A stretch of 64,000 nt of DNA from JAGPDB01 sp046331265 (GTDB taxonomy: Bacteria > Actinomycetota > Acidimicrobiia > IMCC26256 > JAGPDB01), in NCBI GenBank assembly GCA_046331265.1, contig JAXLRE010000006.1:48761-112760 (forward strand). The letters are read 5' to 3'. This document shows positions 59,560-64,000 of the stretch, piece after piece. The position numbers were made by a program, and so were the translations under genes. The notes beneath the pieces were generated by a model that was not told where the DNA came from, made no database searches, and saw only the letters and a list, made by a program, of their open reading frames with translations. Positions within the stretch are counted from its first letter, which is position 1. Each line of letters begins with the position of its first letter.

Positions 59560-60315
59560 ATGAAACCAAGAATCTTATTAACTTCACGGCCAGCTGCAGA
59601 CCCTGCGGTAATGCGGGAAACTCGCTATCCAGAATATGTTTATGCAACAGACACCACTGCTTTACGCAGTCAAGGAGCAATCGTTACTATTGTTCCAGTT
59701 TCTGACCCTGAAGATATGCCTGTGATTTTAAGTGCTGTTGATGGTCTAGTTGTTGCCGGTGGACGTGACGTGAATCCTGAACGATACGGGCAAATAAGAG
59801 GTGTTCATACTCAAGAACCACATGATCAACTCGACGCGAGCGATATTGCGTTAATTAGAACTGCACGTGAAATGAAAATTCCTACTATTGGTATATGTAG
59901 AGGGATGCAAGTTTTAAATGTAATGTGTGGTGGAACACTCGATCAAGATATTGCTGGCAAAAGAGAATTCCATCCGCCAGTACCAGAAGACTTTGAAGAC
60001 AAAATTGCATACCGTCATATGGTGAGCCTTGAAGAAGATTCTTGGTTGACCAATGTTTTTGAATCTTCCCGTATTGAAACAAATTCGATACATCATCAAT
60101 GTGTTGATGAGGTTGGAGAAAACTTACATGTTGTAGGTAGAGCAGACGATGGAACTATCGAAGCAGTAGAACATACAGGCGATTGGTTTGCTGTAGGTGT
60201 TCAATGGCATCCCGAACTTTTAGATCACCCAGAATTATTTTTTGGAAAGTTTGTCGAATATGTTGCAGAGCATAGAGCAAGTCACGATCGACGAAGTGTC
60301 GACAGATCTATATGA
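59560..60315 (+). CDS. gamma-glutamyl-gamma-aminobutyrate hydrolase-like (PuuD, peptidase C26)
   Basis: A 251-residue class I glutamine-amidotransferase-like hydrolase. The catalytic Cys113 is in 'IGICRGMQVLNV', with His217 and Glu219 in 'GVQWHPEL'. 'VAGGRDVNPERYG' and 'GGTLDQDI' are usual in PuuD. In putrescine catabolism it releases GABA from gamma-glutamyl-GABA. The pot operon directly upstream supports a polyamine role. ATG 59560 is the family-consistent start; an upstream TTG at 59524 overlaps potC. The other Puu enzymes are not in the window. Confidence 0.86.
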   Translation: MKPRILLTSRPAADPAVMRETRYPEYVYATDTTALRSQGAIVTIVPVSDPEDMPVILSAVDGLVVAGGRDVNPERYGQIRGVHTQEPHDQLDASDIALIRTAREMKIPTIGICRGMQVLNVMCGGTLDQDIAGKREFHPPVPEDFEDKIAYRHMVSLEEDSWLTNVFESSRIETNSIHHQCVDEVGENLHVVGRADDGTIEAVEHTGDWFAVGVQWHPELLDHPELFFGKFVEYVAEHRASHDRRSVDRSI

Positions 60316-61055
60316 AAAAAACCTTAATTTTATTTTGTATAGTTCTTTTTTGTTTTGGGTGTTCAACATCTAAAAGTAAAAAAATTGACCAAGGTCAAAA
60401 AACTATAACTAATAAACAAGCACAAGTGCTATCACGTGTTTTGTATAACAATAAACTTTCAAAAAATGCTTTATTTTCAGTTGTTTCAGGTCCTTTCCCT
60501 GGAGAGGGTTTTAAAGCTAAAGGTGAAATAGATTGGCAAAATGGTCTAATAAATGTTTCTGTATATCTGCTTTCTGAAAGCCGTCCAGATTTAATTGCGA
60601 TAATAGATTTTGAAACAGGGCAAGTCTATGAAAGCTATTTTGGATTAAGTGATTTAATGTCAAAACAAAATTTAGAAGTTAAATCTTGGGTGCAAAGAAA
60701 AGCAGATCCTACAACGTTTGGTGTTGATTCTCTAGCTCAGTTCATCCATAAATTAAGTTCAGATTCACCTGATAATCCACTGCTTATAAAGCAAGATGGA
60801 GCTAAGTACTTAGGTAAAGACAAAGTAGATAACGTATCGGTGGACAAGTATCAACTTGGTGGTTCTGTTACATATTATGTAACAACTAAAGGCGATTTAA
60901 AAAAAGTTAGTGCAAGAATAAAAGGTTTTAACTACGATTCTGATTTTATTTTTTCCGGTCGAGGAACGGTTGAAATTTCTAAACCAGATATTCAAAATGT
61001 TTACAGTCTCGACAAAATTGGAGACGATTACCTAAAAAACCGTCCAGCCTTCTAA
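60312..61055 (+). CDS. lipoprotein, possibly LppX/LprAFG-like
   Basis: A 247-residue exported lipoprotein: hydrophobic signal (5-15) and lipobox 'CFGC' with lipidated Cys at 17. The body alternates short beta strands ('GEGFKAKGEIDWQNGLINVS', later 'VDKYQLGGSVTYYVT'), which resembles the half-barrel lipid-carrier fold of actinobacterial LprG/LppX proteins. That assignment is tentative. It overlaps the PuuD-like gene by 4 nt (ATGA), so it belongs to the same transcript. Confidence 0.65.
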   Translation: MKKTLILFCIVLFCFGCSTSKSKKIDQGQKTITNKQAQVLSRVLYNNKLSKNALFSVVSGPFPGEGFKAKGEIDWQNGLINVSVYLLSESRPDLIAIIDFETGQVYESYFGLSDLMSKQNLEVKSWVQRKADPTTFGVDSLAQFIHKLSSDSPDNPLLIKQDGAKYLGKDKVDNVSVDKYQLGGSVTYYVTTKGDLKKVSARIKGFNYDSDFIFSGRGTVEISKPDIQNVYSLDKIGDDYLKNRPAF

Positions 61056-61146
61056 TTAAAAAAATCCCAAAAAATAAGCCTTAAATGCCACAGTAGACAT
61101 AAAAAGTGTGCAAAGATTTATGTAAACCAAAATCAATGGAGGAAAA

Positions 61147-61611
61147 GTGAACAGAAAAGAACTTGTTGCTGAACTTGCACAACGTGCAGACTTGGAAAAA
61201 AAGAAAGCTGATGAAGTGTTGCAACACGCTATTGAAATCATCACACAATACGTTGCAAAAGGTGAGCAAATTGCAATACCTGGTTTTGCAAAATTTGCTC
61301 GTGTAGATCGCAAAGCTCGCATGGGTCGTAACCCTGCAACTGGTGAAACAATCAAAATTAAAGCATCACGTAAAGCTCGTATTACACCATTAAAGGCTTT
61401 CAAAGATGCAGTACTTACAGGTAAAGTTCCTGCAAGTAAAGTAAAGCCAGCTGCTAAAAAAGCTGCTGCTAAACCAGCTGCAAAGAAAGCTGCTGCAAAG
61501 CCAGCTGCTAAAAAAGCTCCAGCTAAGAAAGCTGCTGCTAAAAAAGCTCCTGCAAAGAAAACAGCTGCTCGTAAATCAACAGCTAAAAAAGCTACAGCTA
61601 AAAAACGCTAA
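61147..61611 (+). CDS. hup: HU-type DNA-binding protein with Lys/Ala/Pro tail
   Basis: A 154-residue nucleoid protein. Residues 1-90 are a standard HU domain ('NRKELVAELAQRADLEKKKA', 'GFAKFARVDRKARMGRNPAT', 'KIKASRKARITPLKAFKDAV'). Residues about 97-154 are repeats of the type PAAKKAAAK, as in HupB of actinobacteria, which compact DNA like histone H1 tails. Start GTG with GGAGGA ahead. The repetitive tail DNA is prone to length change. A terminator follows at 61633. Confidence 0.94.
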   Translation: MNRKELVAELAQRADLEKKKADEVLQHAIEIITQYVAKGEQIAIPGFAKFARVDRKARMGRNPATGETIKIKASRKARITPLKAFKDAVLTGKVPASKVKPAAKKAAAKPAAKKAAAKPAAKKAPAKKAAAKKAPAKKTAARKSTAKKATAKKR

Positions 61612-61632
61612 TAGCTACTTTGCTTAGTATTT

Positions 61633-61659
61633 AAGGATGGCCTAGTGCCATCCTTTTTT
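61633..61659 (+). terminator. intrinsic terminator after hup
   Basis: AAGGATGGC pairs with GCCATCCTT around CTAGT, followed by a T-rich run. Ends 18 nt before the acyl-CoA dehydrogenase start. Confidence 0.9.
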
Positions 61660-61676
61660 ATTGTCCGACTTATAGA

Positions 61677-62900
61677 ATGGATATCATGACAGGTTTTACA
61701 CTCGACTTAAATGAAGATCAAGAACAAATTAAAGATTGGGTTCATACTTTTGCCAATGATGTTGTTCGTCCAGTAGCACATGAATATGACGAGAAAGAAA
61801 CGACTCCATGGCCAGTTATTGAAGAAGCATCAAAAATTGGTCTTTACTCTTGGGAGTTTTTAGCACAAGCATATGCAGACGAAACAGGTTTAACTTTACC
61901 AATAGCAATGGAAGAATTGTTTTGGGGTGACGCAGGTATTGGTCTTGCAATTATGGGTACAACGTTAGGTGTTTCTGGAATTATGGGCAACGGTACACCA
62001 GAGCAGATCGAAGAATGGATTCCGCAATGTTTTGGCTCTCCAGAAAAAATTCAGACAGCCGCATTTTGTGTGAGTGAACCAGATGCAGGTTCAGATGTGA
62101 GTTCTTTGCGCACTCGTGCTGTTTATGATGAGGCAAAAGATGAGTGGGTTATTAATGGAACAAAAGCGTGGATAACAAATGGCGGTATTGCAGATGTTCA
62201 TGTTGTAGTTGCATCTGTCGAACCTGAATTAAAAGCTCGTGGGCATGCAAGCTTTGTCGTTCCACCAGGAACAAAAGGAATTTCACAAGGACAGAAATAT
62301 TCTAAACATGGTATTCGTGCAAGCCATACAGCTGAAGTTGTTCTTGAAGACGTTAGAGTCCCTGGCTCTTGTTTGTTAGGCGGTAAAGAAAAGCTTGATT
62401 ATCGTTTAGCTAAAGCAAAAGAAGGTAAGTCAACTTCATCACAAGCAGCAATGAGTACTTTCGAAGCATCAAGGCCTTTAGTTGGAGCACAAGCAATTGG
62501 TATTGCTCGAGCTGCTTATGAATATGCTCTTGGTTATGCGAAAGAAAGAATGACTTTTGGCAAACCAATCATTCATAACCAAGCGATTGCATTCAAGCTC
62601 GCTGACATGATTACAGAAATTGATGCTGCTCGATTACTCGTTTGGCGTGCTTGCTGGATGGCTCGAAATGGAAAACAGTTTGTGGCAGGCGAAGGCTCAA
62701 TGAGCAAACTAAAAGCAGGCGAAGTTGCAGTTAAAGTTACTGAAGAAGCAATCCAGATTCTTGGCGGATATGGATATGTAAGAGAGTATCCGGTTGAGCG
62801 TTGGCATCGTGATGCGAAAATTTATACTATTTTCGAAGGTACTTCTGAGATACAAAGACTTGTAGTTTCGCGAGCAATTAGTGGCGAACACATCCATTAG
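61677..62900 (+). CDS. acyl-CoA dehydrogenase
   Basis: A 407-residue FAD enzyme of the acyl-CoA dehydrogenase family. 'TAAFCVSEPDAGSDVSSLRT' (flavin and substrate), 'YAKERMTFGKPIIHNQAIAF' and 'ILGGYGYVREYPVERWHRDA' are typical. The catalytic base Glu387 lies in 'IFEGTSEIQRLVV'. Length and motifs fit short- or branched-chain dehydrogenases; glutaryl-CoA or other substrates are not excluded. ATG 61677 is used, but ATG 61686, nine nt further on, is equally good and better placed behind the TATAGA box at 61671. A type A palindrome follows the stop. Confidence 0.92.
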   Translation: MDIMTGFTLDLNEDQEQIKDWVHTFANDVVRPVAHEYDEKETTPWPVIEEASKIGLYSWEFLAQAYADETGLTLPIAMEELFWGDAGIGLAIMGTTLGVSGIMGNGTPEQIEEWIPQCFGSPEKIQTAAFCVSEPDAGSDVSSLRTRAVYDEAKDEWVINGTKAWITNGGIADVHVVVASVEPELKARGHASFVVPPGTKGISQGQKYSKHGIRASHTAEVVLEDVRVPGSCLLGGKEKLDYRLAKAKEGKSTSSQAAMSTFEASRPLVGAQAIGIARAAYEYALGYAKERMTFGKPIIHNQAIAFKLADMITEIDAARLLVWRACWMARNGKQFVAGEGSMSKLKAGEVAVKVTEEAIQILGGYGYVREYPVERWHRDAKIYTIFEGTSEIQRLVVSRAISGEHIH

Positions 62901-62918
62901 CCCCTCTCTTATATTCCC

Positions 62919-62967
62919 GCGTTGGGTGTGCAATGACTGCGTATTGCAGCTATCTAACACCCAACGC
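62919..62967. repeat. interspersed GTTGGGT palindrome (type A)
   Basis: A 49-nt unit, GCGTTGGGTG ... CACCCAACGC, with inner ACTGC-GTAT-TGCAG. It is between convergent genes and its right arm forms the 3' end of the DUF559 gene (62950-62967). Confidence 0.85.
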
Positions 62968-63882
62968 TGTACAAATGGTCTTTAGGATATCTTCACTTGA
63001 GTGTTCTGAAGTGAAACGTAAAACAGTCCAACCTGAAGTAACTAAATCATTTTGTCTTTGACGATCTGAGTCAAAAGTTTTTCTATCTCTGTGAAATGCA
63101 AATCCATCAGTTTCAATCGCTATTTTGTGTTCAGGAATTGCCGCGTCGAGTCTATATAGGTTTCCAAAACACAAAATTTCATGTTGTAACTTATGATTAA
63201 TTCCAAGTTTGCAAAGTGCTTTTGCAACATGACTTTCAAGAGTGCTTTCTATTTTTGCTGTGTTTTTAATTTCAGGAAAATAATCGTAGAGGTACTTTTT
63301 CACCAAAAGTTTTGATCGGCCTGGTCCAACTCTAATTTCTTTTAAAAGAGCTGACATCTTCTCTGGAGTAGTTAGGTTATTTCTCATTGCATTATCGAAA
63401 ACGTATGAAAAGATTTTTTCAGGAATAAATCTTGCACTGTCAATTAATGCGCACTCTGGTTGGACTTGAGGTATTTTGTTGACGATTGTAGATGTCGAAT
63501 AGATCGAAGGGTAGATTGTTCGATGGCTTGAAGTAAACGCCCCATTTCGTTGGTTACGACAATAAGTTACATGAAAATCAATGATCTTATTGTGTCTTTT
63601 TGATACGTATGTTTCCTGAAGTAAACCTAAATTGATCAAAGCAGATTCATGTGATAGGGCAGAGTAGCGTCCATTTGATAAAACTTTAATAAGTGCAAGT
63701 TGGTGCCACGAAGGTGTGAATCCATCAATAATGAATACTCCACGCGCAACCTTTTGTACGATCTTTCTTGAGACAATCCTATGGATCGAGCCTCTTGGTA
63801 TTTTCATATCTATTAGTTGTTGAGTCGCAAACACTCCATACTGTTGTGCAGCTAGCTGTGTTACTATTTCAAAATTAGACAT
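62950..63882 (-). CDS. AbiEi-like N-terminal plus DUF559 endonuclease-fold protein
   Basis: A 310-residue protein. The N-terminal 60 residues ('QLAAQQYGVFATQQLIDMKI' and 'VQKVARGVFII') are a winged-helix of the AbiEi antitoxin type. A central helical domain follows. The C-terminal 100 residues resemble DUF559/VSR-like PD-(D/E)XK folds ('RLDAAIPEHKIAIETDGFAF', 'DRQRQNDLVTSGWTVLRFTS'), with Asp, Glu and a basic residue in place. Such genes are common in actinobacteria, often without a toxin partner, and none is seen here. The last five residues (ALGVR) and stop come from a type A palindrome. Confidence 0.78.
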   Translation of the reverse strand: MSNFEIVTQLAAQQYGVFATQQLIDMKIPRGSIHRIVSRKIVQKVARGVFIIDGFTPSWHQLALIKVLSNGRYSALSHESALINLGLLQETYVSKRHNKIIDFHVTYCRNQRNGAFTSSHRTIYPSIYSTSTIVNKIPQVQPECALIDSARFIPEKIFSYVFDNAMRNNLTTPEKMSALLKEIRVGPGRSKLLVKKYLYDYFPEIKNTAKIESTLESHVAKALCKLGINHKLQHEILCFGNLYRLDAAIPEHKIAIETDGFAFHRDRKTFDSDRQRQNDLVTSGWTVLRFTSEHSSEDILKTICTALGVR

Positions 63883-63965
63883 ACTCCTCCTGTCTTTTAA
63901 GGCAAGAGGGAAGATTAAAAAAGTAATTATGAATCAGTTTAATTAGTACATACGACAAAATACTT

Positions 63966-64000
63966 GCGTTGGGTGGGGGAATAAATAAAAATTAATTAAT
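63966..64000. repeat. GTTGGGT palindrome, start only, cut by the window end
   Basis: GCGTTGGGTGGGGGAA begins at 63966 in AT-rich sequence upstream of the DUF559 gene. The right arm would lie outside the window. The opening 10 nt match type A. Between 63883 and 63965 I see no gene. Confidence 0.45.

Noticed and set aside
61440..61600. Tandem repeat element at the end of hup
   Set aside because: The repetition encodes the PAAKKA-type protein tail normal for actinobacterial HU and is not an independent element.
62950..63882. An AbiEi/AbiEii toxin-antitoxin pair
   Set aside because: Only the AbiEi-like winged helix is present, fused to a DUF559-type domain. No nucleotidyltransferase toxin gene lies beside it.

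Overview
The window is AT-rich bacterial chromosome, densely packed with short intergenic gaps. The gene content points to the Actinobacteriota: an Rpf-type resuscitation factor, a DsbA-fold protein of the mycothiol-linked nitroreductase type, DUF501 beside eno/ftsB/ppx, DUF6879, small ferredoxins with a C-x5-C ... C-P pattern, an HU protein with a long Lys/Ala/Pro tail, and start codons lying 6-8 nt behind TANNNT boxes (leaderless genes). Low GC together with this gene set suggests a marine, streamlined Acidimicrobiia/Actinomarinales-like lineage. That placement is inference. I see no prophage, insertion sequence, CRISPR array or rRNA.

Layout. 0-7.6 kb: the end of an ExoD-like gene, a DsbA-fold oxidoreductase, an ABC-2 exporter followed by an OmpR/histidine-kinase pair and a small anchored protein (with matching promoter repeats), a fatty-acid desaturase with a palindromic operator, and an LPxTG surface protein. 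7.7-22.4 kb: conserved housekeeping block glmU-prs-(unknown)-rplY-pth-mfd-SurA-like-mazG-eno-ftsB-(ATP-grasp)-DUF501-ppx, with orn convergent. 22.4-31.2 kb: a trehalose/glucose operon (OtsA-like, OtsB, GH13, GalU, ROK kinase, GNAT, GH15) behind a long structured leader. 31.2-41.7 kb: proS, tRNA-Leu, an Rpf gene with a structured leader, SolA-like oxidase, a 6C-like small RNA candidate, SGNH hydrolase, ABC exporter, RfbC-like and CcdA-like genes, and initiator tRNA. 42.4-50.2 kb: amino-acid catabolism. A DUF1338/HglS-like dioxygenase, a saccharopine-dehydrogenase-family enzyme, a D-2-hydroxyglutarate dehydrogenase-like flavoprotein and an ALDH7-type dehydrogenase form a divergent pair of operons that spells out most of a lysine to 2-oxoglutarate route. 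A group II PLP decarboxylase and an agmatinase-family ureohydrolase follow. 50.2-54.1 kb: a YhaN/YhaO (SbcCD-like) pair. 54.2-63.9 kb: tandem ferredoxins, a DUF6879 protein, a PotABCD polyamine transporter with a PuuD-like hydrolase, a lipoprotein, HU, an acyl-CoA dehydrogenase and a DUF559-type protein.

The most unusual feature is a set of interspersed palindromes of about 50 nt whose ends share GTTGGGT/ACCCAAC. Six are complete and a seventh is cut by the window end. They sit at gene 3' ends, and in two genes the repeat arm itself encodes the last residues and the stop codon. Other non-coding signals worth study are the trehalose-operon leader, the Rpf leader with complementary loops, the 6C-like RNA and the paired response-regulator boxes.
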